A stretch of 64,000 bases of DNA, from positions 83,646 to 147,645 of the forward strand of contig NZ_LMCQ01000024.1 in NCBI RefSeq assembly GCF_001424835.1, in the 5' to 3' direction. Both the position numbers and the translations under genes were made by a program. Every line of letters starts with the position of its first letter. Position 1 is the first letter of the stretch. Shown here piece after piece: positions 33,480 to 42,180 of this stretch. This DNA is from Variovorax sp. Root318D1 (GTDB lineage Bacteria > Pseudomonadota > Gammaproteobacteria > Burkholderiales > Burkholderiaceae_C). The notes under the pieces are model-generated. The model was not told the origin of the DNA, ran no database searches, and was given only the letters and a program-made list of their open reading frames with translations.

Positions 33480-33953
33480 ATGTCCAGCAAGGAAGCATTT
33501 CACCAGTTGATCGCCGGCCTGACCGCCGAAATCGCCGGCAGGCCGCTCGACGAACAACTCGACCAGTGGCTCAACGCCACCCATGGCGCGGGCAGTCCCG
33601 GTTTCGAGCAGCTGCGCCAGGCCTGCATTGGCGGCGTGGCCGAGGGCTGGCTGTGCGAGCGCGAAGGCGGCGGCATCAGGTATGGCCGCGTGTTCAAGGC
33701 CGAAGATGCGCTGCACCGGTTTTCGGTCGACGTGGTCGACATGCAGGACATCGCGGGACCGCATCACACCCACCCGAACGGCGAGATCGACTTGATCATG
33801 CCGCTCGAGGGCAGCGCCGATGCCACCTTCGACGGACGGCCCGCGGGCTGGTGCGTCTACGGGCCAGGTACCGCACACCGTCCGACCGTGGCGCAAGGCC
33901 GCGCGCTGGTTCTCTATCTCTTGCCCGAAGGGCAGATCAAATTCACCCAATGA
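33480..33953 (+). CDS. DUF4863-family protein of the box cluster
   Basis: A 157-residue protein. The C-terminal half is a cupin-like barrel with GPHHTHPNGEIDLIMPL, containing three potential metal-binding His residues, and GPGTAHRPTV. The family is usually found with aerobic benzoyl-CoA genes, and relatives act as p-hydroxylaminobenzoate lyases, but a role in this pathway is not settled. The ATG at 33480 follows GGAAG and begins the conserved region. Its stop overlaps the boxD start by four bases, so the two are coupled. Confidence 0.85.
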   Translation: MSSKEAFHQLIAGLTAEIAGRPLDEQLDQWLNATHGAGSPGFEQLRQACIGGVAEGWLCEREGGGIRYGRVFKAEDALHRFSVDVVDMQDIAGPHHTHPNGEIDLIMPLEGSADATFDGRPAGWCVYGPGTAHRPTVAQGRALVLYLLPEGQIKFTQ

Positions 33954-35500
33954 CCGAGCTCCTACCCAACTACGTCGCCGGCCGCTGGCAAAGCGGATCG
34001 GGCGCCGGCACGCCCTTGTTCGACCCGGTGCTGGGCACCGAGCTCGTGCGCGTCGACGCCACCGGCCTGGACCTGCCCGCGGCCTTTGCCTTTGCGCGCG
34101 AACAGGGCGGCAACGCGATGCGCGCCCTCACCTACCGCCAGCGCGCGGGGCTGCTTGGCGCCATCGTGAAGGTGCTGCAGGCCAACCGCGATGCCTATTA
34201 CGAAATTGCCACGGCCAACTCGGGCACGGTGAAGAACGACTCGGCCGTCGACATCGATGGCGCGATCTTCACGCTCGGCCAGTACGCCAAGTGGGGCGAC
34301 GGCCTGGGCGACGTGCGCGCGCTGCGCGACGGCGACGCGGTCAAGCTCGGCAAGGAGCCTGTGTTCCAGTCGCAGCATCTCCAGCTGCCGACGCAGGGCG
34401 TGGCGCTGTTCATCAACGCCTTCAACTTTCCTTCGTGGGGGCTGTGGGAAAAGGCCGCGCCCGCGCTGCTCTCCGGCGTGCCCGTGATCGTGAAGCCCGC
34501 CACGGCCACCGCCTGGCTCACGCAGCGCATGGTGAAAGACGTGGTCGCTGCGGGCGTGCTGCCCGCCGGCGCGCTGTCGGTGGTCTGCGGCAGTTCCGCC
34601 GGTTTGATGGATGCGCTGCAGCCTTTCGACGTGGTCTCTTTCACCGGCTCGGCCGAAACGGCCGCGGTGATCCGCTCGCACCCGGCGGTGGCCGAGCGCT
34701 CGGTGCGCGTGAACATCGAGGCCGACAGCCTCAACAGCGCCCTGCTCATGCCAGGCGCCGCGCCCGGCAGCGACGCCTTCAACCTTCTTGTGCGCGAAGT
34801 GGTGCGCGAGATGACGGTGAAGTCGGGCCAGAAGTGCACCGCCATCCGCCGCATCCTGGTGCCGGCCGAGGTGTACGACGCCGCGGCCGAAGCCATTGGC
34901 GCCAAGCTCAAGGGCGTGACGGTCGGCAATCCGCGCAACGAGAATGTGCGCATGGGTTCGCTCGTGAGCCGCGCGCAGCTCGACGCCGTGAACGACGGGC
35001 TGGAAGCACTTTCCGCCCAGACTACCGTGCTGTACGACGGCCGCAGCACGCCGCTGATCGACGCCGACCCGGCCGTGGCGGCCTGCATCGGCCCGGTGCT
35101 GTTGGGCGCGCGCGATGCCGATGCGGCAGAGCGCGTCCACGACGTGGAAGTGTTCGGCCCGGTTGCCACGCTGCTGCCCTACCGCGACCTCGCGCATGGC
35201 ATCGCGCTGGCGCATCGCGGCCAGGGTTCGCTGGTGACTTCGCTCTACGGCAGCGACGACGCAGCGCTCGCACTGGCCGCGCTGGCCCTCGCACCGAGCC
35301 ACGGCCGCGTGCACGTGGTCACGCCCGAAGTGGCACAGGCCCACACCGGCCACGGCAACGTGATGCCGATGTCGCTGCACGGCGGCCCGGGCCGTGCCGG
35401 CGGCGGCGCCGAACTCGGCGGACTGCGCGCGCTGGACTTCTACCATCGCCGCAGCGCCGTGCAAGCGAGCCCTGGCGTGCTCGCGCAGCTCGGCCTCTAG
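33950..35500 (+). CDS. boxD: 3,4-dehydroadipyl-CoA semialdehyde dehydrogenase BoxD
   Basis: A 516-residue aldehyde dehydrogenase (PaaZ-N-like) that oxidises the BoxC product to 3,4-dehydroadipyl-CoA. The NAD-binding segment FINAFNFPSWGLWEKAAPAL, the KPATATAWLTQ motif and the catalytic Cys in SGQKCTA are present. It has the length and composition of the aldehyde-dehydrogenase domain family used in both the paa and box routes. The gene is coupled to the DUF4863 gene and followed 28 bases later by benzoate-CoA ligase. Confidence 0.94.
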   Translation: MTELLPNYVAGRWQSGSGAGTPLFDPVLGTELVRVDATGLDLPAAFAFAREQGGNAMRALTYRQRAGLLGAIVKVLQANRDAYYEIATANSGTVKNDSAVDIDGAIFTLGQYAKWGDGLGDVRALRDGDAVKLGKEPVFQSQHLQLPTQGVALFINAFNFPSWGLWEKAAPALLSGVPVIVKPATATAWLTQRMVKDVVAAGVLPAGALSVVCGSSAGLMDALQPFDVVSFTGSAETAAVIRSHPAVAERSVRVNIEADSLNSALLMPGAAPGSDAFNLLVREVVREMTVKSGQKCTAIRRILVPAEVYDAAAEAIGAKLKGVTVGNPRNENVRMGSLVSRAQLDAVNDGLEALSAQTTVLYDGRSTPLIDADPAVAACIGPVLLGARDADAAERVHDVEVFGPVATLLPYRDLAHGIALAHRGQGSLVTSLYGSDDAALALAALALAPSHGRVHVVTPEVAQAHTGHGNVMPMSLHGGPGRAGGGAELGGLRALDFYHRRSAVQASPGVLAQLGL

Positions 35501-35528
35501 AAAAAAGAACACGGCCCAAGGAGATCCC

Positions 35529-37079
35529 ATGACGAGCCCGCCCGCACGATTCAATTTTGCCGAACACCTGTTCGCACTCAACCGCGGCCGCGCCGAACGC
35601 CCGGCCTACATCGACGACCGCGGCACACTGAGCTACGGCCAACTCGAAGACCGCGCGCGCCGTCTGGCCGCCGCGCTGAAAGCCGCCGGCGTACGCCGCG
35701 AAGAGCGCGTGCTGCTGCTCATGCTCGATACCAACGACTGGCCCGTGGGCTTCCTGGGTTGCCTTTACGCGGGCGTGGTTCCCGTCGCCGTCAACACGCT
35801 GCTCACGCCCGACGACTACGCCTACATGCTGGACCACAGCCGCGCGCAGGCCGTGCTGGTGTCGGGCGCGCTGCTGCCCACTCTGCAAGACGCGATGAAC
35901 CGCGGCGCGCATGAAGTGCACACGCTGATCGTTTCGCAGCCCACGGGTGCGCTGCCCGCGGGCGCGCAGGAGTTCGAAGCCGCGCTCGCGGCCGCCGAAC
36001 CGATGGCATCGCCCGTGGCCACGGCCTCGGACGACCCCGGCTTCTGGCTCTATTCCTCCGGCTCCACCGGCAAGCCCAAGGGCACGGTCCACACGCACGC
36101 CAACCTGTGGTGGACGGCCGAGCTCTACGGCAAGCCGGTGCTCGGCCTCACCGAAGACGACGTCTGCTTCTCGGCCGCCAAGATGTACTTTGCGTATGGG
36201 CTCGGCAATGCGCTGACCTTCCCGCTGTCGGTCGGCGCGACCGTCGTACTGATGGCAGAACGGCCCACACCCGACGCCACCTTCCGCCGTTGGGTCGAGC
36301 ACAAGCCGACCGTGTTCTTTGGTGCGCCCACGGGCTTTGCCGGCATGCTCGCCTCACCGAAGCTACCGGCTCGCGAGCAGGTGGCGCTACGCATGTGCTC
36401 TTCCGCCGGCGAGGCCTTGCCCGGCGAGATCGCGCAGCGCTTCAAGGCGCACTTCGGCTGCGAGATCATCGATGGCATCGGCTCCACCGAGATGCTGCAC
36501 ATCTTTCTTTCCAACCGCCCGGGCGACGTGCGCTACGGCACCACCGGCAAGCCGGTGGAAGGCTACGAGGTCGAGCTGCGCGGCGAGGACGGACGCGCGG
36601 TGCCCGACGGCGAGGTGGGCGATCTCTACATCCGCGGCCCCAGCGCGGCGCTCATGTACTGGTGCAACCGCGAGAAGTCGCGCGAGACCTTCCAGGGCGG
36701 CTGGACCAAGAGCGGCGACAAGTACACGCGCGACGCCGACGGCTACTACACCTATGCCGGCCGCAGCGACGACATGCTGAAGGTCAGCGGCATCTACGTG
36801 TCGCCCTTCGAGGTCGAAGCCACGCTGATGCAGCACCCCGCCGTGCTCGAGGCGGCGGTGATCGGCAAGGAAGATTCGGACGGCCTCACCAAGACCAAGG
36901 CATTCGTCGTACTGAAGGACGGCCACTCGATCACGGACGACGAACTGAAGGCTTTCGTGAAGGAGCGGCTTGCGCCGTACAAGTACCCGCGGTTCCTGGA
37001 GTTCGTGCAGGAACTGCCGAAGACGGCGACGGGGAAGATCCAGCGGTTCAGGTTGCGTGAGCGGGAGAAGCAGGCATGA
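35529..37079 (+). CDS. bclA: Benzoate-CoA ligase
   Basis: A 516-residue AMP-forming ligase that makes benzoyl-CoA, the entry step and inducer of the box pathway. The adenylation motif YSSGSTGKPKGTVHTH, the AKMYFAYGLGN segment typical of benzoate/aryl-CoA ligases, GSTEMLH and the C-terminal KTATGKIQRFRL lysine motif are all present. AAGGAGA precedes the ATG. 3- and 4-substituted benzoates may also be used. It is co-directional with boxD. Confidence 0.95.
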   Translation: MTSPPARFNFAEHLFALNRGRAERPAYIDDRGTLSYGQLEDRARRLAAALKAAGVRREERVLLLMLDTNDWPVGFLGCLYAGVVPVAVNTLLTPDDYAYMLDHSRAQAVLVSGALLPTLQDAMNRGAHEVHTLIVSQPTGALPAGAQEFEAALAAAEPMASPVATASDDPGFWLYSSGSTGKPKGTVHTHANLWWTAELYGKPVLGLTEDDVCFSAAKMYFAYGLGNALTFPLSVGATVVLMAERPTPDATFRRWVEHKPTVFFGAPTGFAGMLASPKLPAREQVALRMCSSAGEALPGEIAQRFKAHFGCEIIDGIGSTEMLHIFLSNRPGDVRYGTTGKPVEGYEVELRGEDGRAVPDGEVGDLYIRGPSAALMYWCNREKSRETFQGGWTKSGDKYTRDADGYYTYAGRSDDMLKVSGIYVSPFEVEATLMQHPAVLEAAVIGKEDSDGLTKTKAFVVLKDGHSITDDELKAFVKERLAPYKYPRFLEFVQELPKTATGKIQRFRLREREKQA

Positions 37080-37100
37080 GCATGAAGCTCCCGCTTTATT

Positions 37101-37210
37101 TCCTCTCCCTCTGGGAGAGGGCTAGGGTGAGGGCATCCGCCTTCGCAGGCGCACAACTTTTGCTAGGGCCGCTGGCCCTCACCCCCGCCCTCTCCCAGAG
37201 GGAGAGGGAG
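37101..37210. repeat. G-rich palindromic (BIME-like) repeat after benzoate-CoA ligase
   Basis: The left arm TCCCTCTGGGAGAGGG followed by GGTGAGGG is mirrored by the right arm CCCTCACCCCCGCCCTC plus CCCAGAGGGAGAGGG, with a 40-base spacer. It is the same family as 28954-29055. The right end lies 20 bases before the hydrolase start. Confidence 0.85.
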
Positions 37211-37230
37211 CAACAGCCGGGAGCCGCGCG

Positions 37231-38040
37231 ATGAACTTCCCCGACTTCGCCACCATCAACTGGCGCAACCGCCCCATTCGCATCGAATGCCATTGGATCG
37301 CCCCCGAGCGCACCGATGCCCCGCTCATCGTCTTCCTCCACGAAGGCCTCGGTTCCGTCGCCATGTGGAAGGATTTTCCCGCCCAGCTCTGCGAAGCCGC
37401 CGGCGCGCGCGGCCTCGTGTTTTCACGGCCCGGCTATGGCCGCTCCACGCCACGCGAAGAAAACGAGATCTGGGACGTCGACTTCATGCACCGCCAGGCG
37501 CACGAGGTGCTGCCCGCGCTGTTCGCTGCGCTGAACATCGGCACCGATGACAAACCCTGGCTCTTCGGCCACAGCGACGGCGGCTCGATCTCGCTGCTCT
37601 ATGCCTCGCGTTTTTCGGACCGCGTGCAAGGCCTCGTGGTCCTCGCACCGCACATCTTCGTGGAAGACGTGACGGTCGAGAACATCGAACAGGCGCGCAG
37701 CGCGTATCTCGGCACCGACCTGCCGAAGAAGCTCGGCCGCTACCACGACAATGCCGACTCGGCCTTCTGGGGATGGAACCGAATCTGGCTCCATCCGCCC
37801 TTCCGTGAATGGAACATCGAGGCCGAGCTCGACACCATCCGCTGCCCGGTGCTCGCCATCCAGGGCACGGGCGACGAGTACGGCACGATGGCGCAGATCC
37901 GCGGTATTGCGGCGCGCGTGCCCGGCTGCGAACTGCTGGAAATCCCGGAATGCGGGCATTCCCCGCATCGCGATCAGCCGGATCGTGTCATCGTCGCGAC
38001 CACTTCTTTCATTGGCAAAAACAGGAGACAGCCATCATGA
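37231..38040 (+). CDS. Alpha/beta hydrolase of the benzoate cluster
   Basis: A 269-residue alpha/beta hydrolase. The nucleophile elbow GHSDGGS puts the catalytic Ser at 115. The oxyanion region FLHEGLGSVAMWKDFP and the late catalytic His in CGHSPHRDQPD (about residue 252) complete the triad. It is followed with a four-base overlap by the Liv-type binding protein and is probably co-transcribed with bclA. A thioesterase removing dead-end CoA esters, or an ester hydrolase producing benzoate, would fit the position. Confidence 0.85.
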   Translation: MNFPDFATINWRNRPIRIECHWIAPERTDAPLIVFLHEGLGSVAMWKDFPAQLCEAAGARGLVFSRPGYGRSTPREENEIWDVDFMHRQAHEVLPALFAALNIGTDDKPWLFGHSDGGSISLLYASRFSDRVQGLVVLAPHIFVEDVTVENIEQARSAYLGTDLPKKLGRYHDNADSAFWGWNRIWLHPPFREWNIEAELDTIRCPVLAIQGTGDEYGTMAQIRGIAARVPGCELLEIPECGHSPHRDQPDRVIVATTSFIGKNRRQPS

Positions 38041-39209
38041 CCATCCGTACCGCCCGCCTCGCGCTCACCGCGATCGCATTCGCCGCTTTGGCATCCGCCG
38101 CCGGCGCCCAGGGCACCGGCAAACTCAAGGTCGGCCTGATGCTGCCGTACAGCGGCACTTTCACCGCGCTGGGCGTGGCCATCGAAAACGGCTTCAAGCT
38201 CTACGTCGACGAGCAGGGCGGCAAGCTCGCCGGGCGTGAGATCGAATACTTCAAGGTCGACGACGAGTCCGATCCCGCCAAGGCAACCGACAACGTCAAC
38301 AAGCTGATCAAGCGCGACAACGTCGACGTCATCGTCGGCACCGTGCACTCCGGCGTCGCCATGGCCATGGCCAAGGCGGCGAAGGAAAGCGGCACCGTGC
38401 TGATCGTGCCGAACGCCGGCGCCGACGCGGTCACCGGCCCGATGTGCGCGCCCAACATCTTCCGCAGCTCGTTCAGCAACTGGCAGCCCGCCTACGCCAT
38501 GGGCGAAGTGGCGGCCAAGCAGCAGGGCAAGAAGAAGGTCATGACCATCACCTGGAAGTACGCGGCCGGCGAGGAGTCGGTCAACGGCTTCAAGGAAGGC
38601 TTCGAGAAGAACGGCGGCAAGGTCGAGAAGCAGCTCACGCTGCCTTTCCCCAACGTCGAGTTCCAGGCGCTCTTGACCGAGATCGCGGCGGCCAAGCCCG
38701 ACGCGGTGTACGCCTTCTTCGCAGGCGGCGGCGCGGTGAAGTTCGTCAAGGACTATCAGGCGGCGGGTCTCAACAAGACCATTCCGCTGTACGGCCCGGG
38801 CTTTTTGACCGACGGCACGCTCGATGCGCAGGGCGAGGCCGCACAGGGCATGCTCACCACGCTGCACTACGCCGACGGCCTCAACACTACGCGCGACAAC
38901 GCCTTCCGCGTCGCCTACGCCAAGGCCTTCAAGCTGCAGCCCGATGTGTACGCGGTGCAGGGCTATGACGCAGCGCAGATGCTGGGCGTGGGCCTCGCCG
39001 CTACCAAGGGCGACATCGGCAAGAAGGCCGAGTTCACGGCCGCCATCGAGAAAGCCAAGATCGACAGCCCGCGTGGCACGTTCACCATGAGCAAGTCGCA
39101 CAACCCGGTGCAGGACATCTACCTGCGCAAGGTGGACGGCAAGGAGAACAAGCTGGTGAGCACGGCGATCAAGGGCTTGTCCGACCCGGCCCGCGGCTGC
39201 AGGATGTGA
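38037..39209 (+). CDS. Liv-type ABC transporter substrate-binding protein (aromatic acid)
   Basis: A 390-residue periplasmic binding protein of the branched-chain amino acid class. The signal peptide LALTAIAFAALASAAGAQ is cleaved after AGA. The mature protein starts KLKVGLMLPYSGTFTALG. The CAPNIFRSSFSNWQP segment is typical of members binding benzoate and related aromatic acids. The ATG overlaps the hydrolase stop by four bases. It is the receptor for the permease/ATPase genes 39367-42882. Confidence 0.92.
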   Translation: MTIRTARLALTAIAFAALASAAGAQGTGKLKVGLMLPYSGTFTALGVAIENGFKLYVDEQGGKLAGREIEYFKVDDESDPAKATDNVNKLIKRDNVDVIVGTVHSGVAMAMAKAAKESGTVLIVPNAGADAVTGPMCAPNIFRSSFSNWQPAYAMGEVAAKQQGKKKVMTITWKYAAGEESVNGFKEGFEKNGGKVEKQLTLPFPNVEFQALLTEIAAAKPDAVYAFFAGGGAVKFVKDYQAAGLNKTIPLYGPGFLTDGTLDAQGEAAQGMLTTLHYADGLNTTRDNAFRVAYAKAFKLQPDVYAVQGYDAAQMLGVGLAATKGDIGKKAEFTAAIEKAKIDSPRGTFTMSKSHNPVQDIYLRKVDGKENKLVSTAIKGLSDPARGCRM

Positions 39210-39214
39210 TCGAC

Positions 39215-39345
39215 CCACCCCCGTCCCTCGCTCACTTCGTGTAGCTCGACTCCCCCCTCAAGGGGGCGACACCAGCGGACCGGCGAAGCCGGATCCGCGG
39301 TGTCCCCCGAACATCGCGGGCGCTTTGCGCCACGCTCCCCAAGCC
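39215..39345. repeat. CACTTCGTGT-family palindromic repeat, copy 1 (extended)
   Basis: CTCACTTCGTGTAGCTCG is followed by CCCCCCTCAAGGGGGCG and then a second hairpin, GGACACCGCGGATCC matched against CCGGCGAAGCCGG and CCGCGGTGTCC. It fills the 157-base gap between the binding-protein and livH genes. Shorter relatives occur at 42095, 48717 and 49565. Confidence 0.8.
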
Positions 39346-39366
39346 CTCCTACCGGTATGACCTAAC

Positions 39367-40239
39367 GTGGACTTCGGCACCTTTCTCGTCCAGTGCCTGA
39401 ACTCGGTTCAGTACGGACTCCTTCTCTTCCTGGTGGCCTCGGGGCTCACGCTGATCTTCGGGATCATGGGCGTGATCAACCTGGCGCACGGCAGCTTCTA
39501 CATGATCGGCGCGTACATGGCGTTCGCGCTCGCACCGGTGTTCGGCGACCAGTTCCTGCTGATGCTGGTGGCCGGCGTGGTGCTGGCGGCCGTGTTCGGC
39601 TACCTGCTCGAATGGGCTTTCTTCAGCTACCTGTACCAGCGCGACCATCTGCAGCAGGTGCTCATGACCTACGGGCTCATCCTGGTGTTCGAGGAGCTGC
39701 GCTCCATCCTCGTTGGCAACGACGTTCACGGCGTCAAGGTGCCCGCATGGCTGGACGGCAGCTTTGCGCTCGGCAACGTCATGAGCTATCCGTGGTACCG
39801 GCTCTTTGCCTCGGCCGCGTGCATCGTGCTCGCGGTGGGGCTGTACTGGGTGGTCAACCGCACGCGGCTCGGCATGATGATCCGCGCGGGTGCGAGCAAC
39901 CGCGACATGGTGCGCGGCCTGGGCATCGACGTGAAGCGGCTCTACCGCATCGTCTTTGCAGCCGGCGTGGCGCTCGCGGCATTGGCCGGAATGATCGCGG
40001 CGCCGATGTCCTCGGTGTATCCGAACATGGGCGCGAGCGTGCTCATCATCTGCTTCGTGTTGGTGGTGATCGGCGGCATCGGCTCGATCACCGGCGCGCT
40101 GCTGGCCTCGCTGCTGGTGGGTTTCGTCGACACCTTCGGCAAGGTGTTCTTTGCGGACCTCGCCGGCATCGGCATCTATCTGCTGATGGCCATCGTGCTG
40201 ATATGGAAGCCTGAAGGGCTGATGGGGAGGCGGCCATGA
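39367..40239 (+). CDS. Liv-type ABC permease 1 (LivH-like)
   Basis: A 290-residue permease with about eight helices and the LivH hallmarks NSVQYGLLLFLVASGLTLIF, GVINLAHGSFYMIGAY and IGGIGSITGALLA. The start codon is GTG at 39367. No clear ribosome site precedes it, because the CACTTCGTGT repeat ends just upstream. It is coupled to livM by a four-base overlap. It forms the channel with LivM for the aromatic-acid binding protein. Confidence 0.92.
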   Translation: MDFGTFLVQCLNSVQYGLLLFLVASGLTLIFGIMGVINLAHGSFYMIGAYMAFALAPVFGDQFLLMLVAGVVLAAVFGYLLEWAFFSYLYQRDHLQQVLMTYGLILVFEELRSILVGNDVHGVKVPAWLDGSFALGNVMSYPWYRLFASAACIVLAVGLYWVVNRTRLGMMIRAGASNRDMVRGLGIDVKRLYRIVFAAGVALAALAGMIAAPMSSVYPNMGASVLIICFVLVVIGGIGSITGALLASLLVGFVDTFGKVFFADLAGIGIYLLMAIVLIWKPEGLMGRRP

Positions 40240-41222
40240 CCGAAGCCACCACCTCCATGCGCACCACCTCCATGCGGCTTGGCGCGTTCGCCGTGCCGGT
40301 GGTCTGCGCCATTGCCATCGGCGTGCTCGGCCCTCTCATGGGCAACTACGTTTCCGACTTCGTCGTCAAGGTGATGATCCTGTCGATCTTCGCGCTGAGC
40401 CTCGAACTGCTGGTCGGCATGACCGGCCTCGTAAGCCTGGGCCATGCGGCGTTCTACGGTATCGGTGCCTACGTCACGGTGCTGGCCTCGGGCAACGAGG
40501 GCGGCAACCTCGCGCTGCTGCTGCCGGCGGCCATGGGCGCGGCCGCGCTGTATGCATTGTTCGTTGGTGCGCTGAGCCTGCGCACGCGCGGCGTGTACTT
40601 CATCATGGTGACGCTGGCCTTTGCGCAGATGGCCTTCTTCGTGTTCCACGACACCAAGGTGGGCGGCGGCAGCGACGGCATCTACATGTACGTGCGGCCG
40701 GCCATCGGCAAGCTCGACATGGAAAACCGCATGGTGCTGTTCTACGTGGTGCTCGCATCGCTGGTGTTCACCTACGGCCTCTTGGCGCTGGTTCGCCGCT
40801 CGCGCTTCGGTGCGGCGCTGGCGGGCATCCGCGTGAACGAGCAGCGCATGCGTGCGGCGGGTTTTCCGGTGTACGGCTACAAGCTCGCGGCCTTCGTGCT
40901 GGCGGGCGCGCTGGCTGGGCTCGCGGGCTTTCTGCTGGCCTCGCGCGACGGCGTGGTCAACCCGGAGCTCATGGCCTGGCACAACTCGGGCGAGGTGCTG
41001 CTGATGGTGATCCTCGGTGGCCTCGGCCACTTGCGCGGCGCTGTTATCGGCGCGATTGCATTCACGCTGCTGAAGGAAATCTTCTCGACGCATGCGGTGA
41101 TGGGGCCGCTTGCGGACCATTGGCAGCTGACCTTGGGCATTGCGATCATCGTGTTCGTGGCGCTGTTGCCGAAGGGCTTGATCGGCCTGGTCAAGCGCTT
41201 GTCGCCCAAGGAGGCCGCATGA
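40236..41222 (+). CDS. Liv-type ABC permease 2 (LivM-like)
   Basis: A 328-residue permease. It has LivM landmarks: ELLVGMTGLVSLGHAAFYGI, FIMVTLAFAQMAFFV and a cytoplasmic EAA-like loop GAALAGIRVNEQRMRAAGF. About nine membrane helices are predicted. The start overlaps livH. A palindromic repeat separates it from the ATPase gene. Confidence 0.92.
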   Translation: MTEATTSMRTTSMRLGAFAVPVVCAIAIGVLGPLMGNYVSDFVVKVMILSIFALSLELLVGMTGLVSLGHAAFYGIGAYVTVLASGNEGGNLALLLPAAMGAAALYALFVGALSLRTRGVYFIMVTLAFAQMAFFVFHDTKVGGGSDGIYMYVRPAIGKLDMENRMVLFYVVLASLVFTYGLLALVRRSRFGAALAGIRVNEQRMRAAGFPVYGYKLAAFVLAGALAGLAGFLLASRDGVVNPELMAWHNSGEVLLMVILGGLGHLRGAVIGAIAFTLLKEIFSTHAVMGPLADHWQLTLGIAIIVFVALLPKGLIGLVKRLSPKEAA

Positions 41223-41236
41223 CCGGCTCCCTGTGT

Positions 41237-41339
41237 TTCTCCCTCCCCTCCCGGGGGAGGGCCGGGGTGGGGGCAAGCGGCGCCACCATCGGGCGCCCTG
41301 CCTGCCCCCATCCCAACCTTCCCCCGGAAGGGGAAGGAG
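41237..41339. repeat. G-rich palindromic (BIME-like) repeat between livM and livG
   Basis: The left arm CCCTCCCCTCCCGGGGGAGG plus GGGGTGGGGGC is mirrored by TGCCCCCATCCC plus CTTCCCCCGGAAGGGGAAGG. The right end contributes GAAGGAG, seven bases before the livG start, so the repeat provides that gene's ribosome-binding site. Confidence 0.85.
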
Positions 41340-41346
41340 CAAAACC

Positions 41347-42093
41347 ATGAACGCACTGCTTTCTGTCGAACGACTCACGCGCCGCTTCGGCGGCCTCACC
41401 GCGGTGAACGCCGTCACGCTCGATCTGCACGTCGGCGAAGTGCACGCGGTGATCGGCACCAATGGCGCGGGCAAGTCGACGCTCATCAACATGCTTTCGG
41501 GCGAAATCGACGCCTCCGAAGGCCGCATCACGCTCGACGGCATCGACGTCACGCAGCGCGCGCAATGGCGCCGCGCGCGTGCGGGCGTGGGCCGCAGCTA
41601 CCAGCGCACGACCATCTTCCCGGAGTTCAGCGTGCACGAGAACTGCCGGCTCGCAGCGCAGGCCGCCACAGCGCGGCCCTGGACCGTGTGGCAGTCGTCG
41701 CAGCGCTGCGCGGCCAGCAATGCGGCGGCCGATGCGGCGCTCGAGGCCGCGGGCCTGTCGAACGAAGCCCGGCGCGTGGCCGGCACGCTGAGCCACGGCG
41801 CGCAGCGCCAGCTCGAAGTGGCGATGTGCCTGGCAACCAAGCCGCGCGTGTTGCTGCTCGACGAACCGCTCGCGGGCATGGGCGCCGAGGAAACCGACCG
41901 CATGCTCACGCTGCTCGCGCGATTGAAATCGACCCATGCGATCCTGCTGGTCGAGCACGACATGGATGCGGTGTTCCGCATTGCCGACCGCATCACGGTG
42001 ATGGTGAACGGCACCGTCATCGCGACGGGCGACCCGGCCTCGATCCGCGAGAACCCCGAAGTGCGCACCGCCTATCTTGGAGAGGATCACTGA
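41347..42093 (+). CDS. Liv-type ABC ATPase 1 (LivG-like)
   Basis: A 248-residue ATPase. Walker A GTNGAGKST is at about 39-47, signature LSHGAQRQLEVA (a common variant in this class), Walker B VLLLDEP and switch His in VEHD. The start at 41347 is set by the repeat-derived ribosome site; the upstream open frame only translates the repeat. It pairs with the ATPase at 42181. Confidence 0.93.
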   Translation: MNALLSVERLTRRFGGLTAVNAVTLDLHVGEVHAVIGTNGAGKSTLINMLSGEIDASEGRITLDGIDVTQRAQWRRARAGVGRSYQRTTIFPEFSVHENCRLAAQAATARPWTVWQSSQRCAASNAAADAALEAAGLSNEARRVAGTLSHGAQRQLEVAMCLATKPRVLLLDEPLAGMGAEETDRMLTLLARLKSTHAILLVEHDMDAVFRIADRITVMVNGTVIATGDPASIRENPEVRTAYLGEDH

Positions 42094-42094
42094 T

Positions 42095-42178
42095 GCCCCC
42101 ACGCTCATCACTTCGTGTATTCGCTGCCCCCCGAGGGGGCGCTGGCCTCCCTAGGGGCGGCCCGTCGGGAGGCCACTG
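42095..42178. repeat. CACTTCGTGT-family palindromic repeat, copy 2
   Basis: CATCACTTCGTGTATTCG, then GCCCCCCGAGGGGGCG, CTAGGGGCGGCCCG and GGGAGG. It spans the livG-livF junction. The GGGAGG near its right end is ten bases from the livF ATG and is the only plausible ribosome site for that gene. Confidence 0.82.
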
Positions 42179-42180
42179 AC

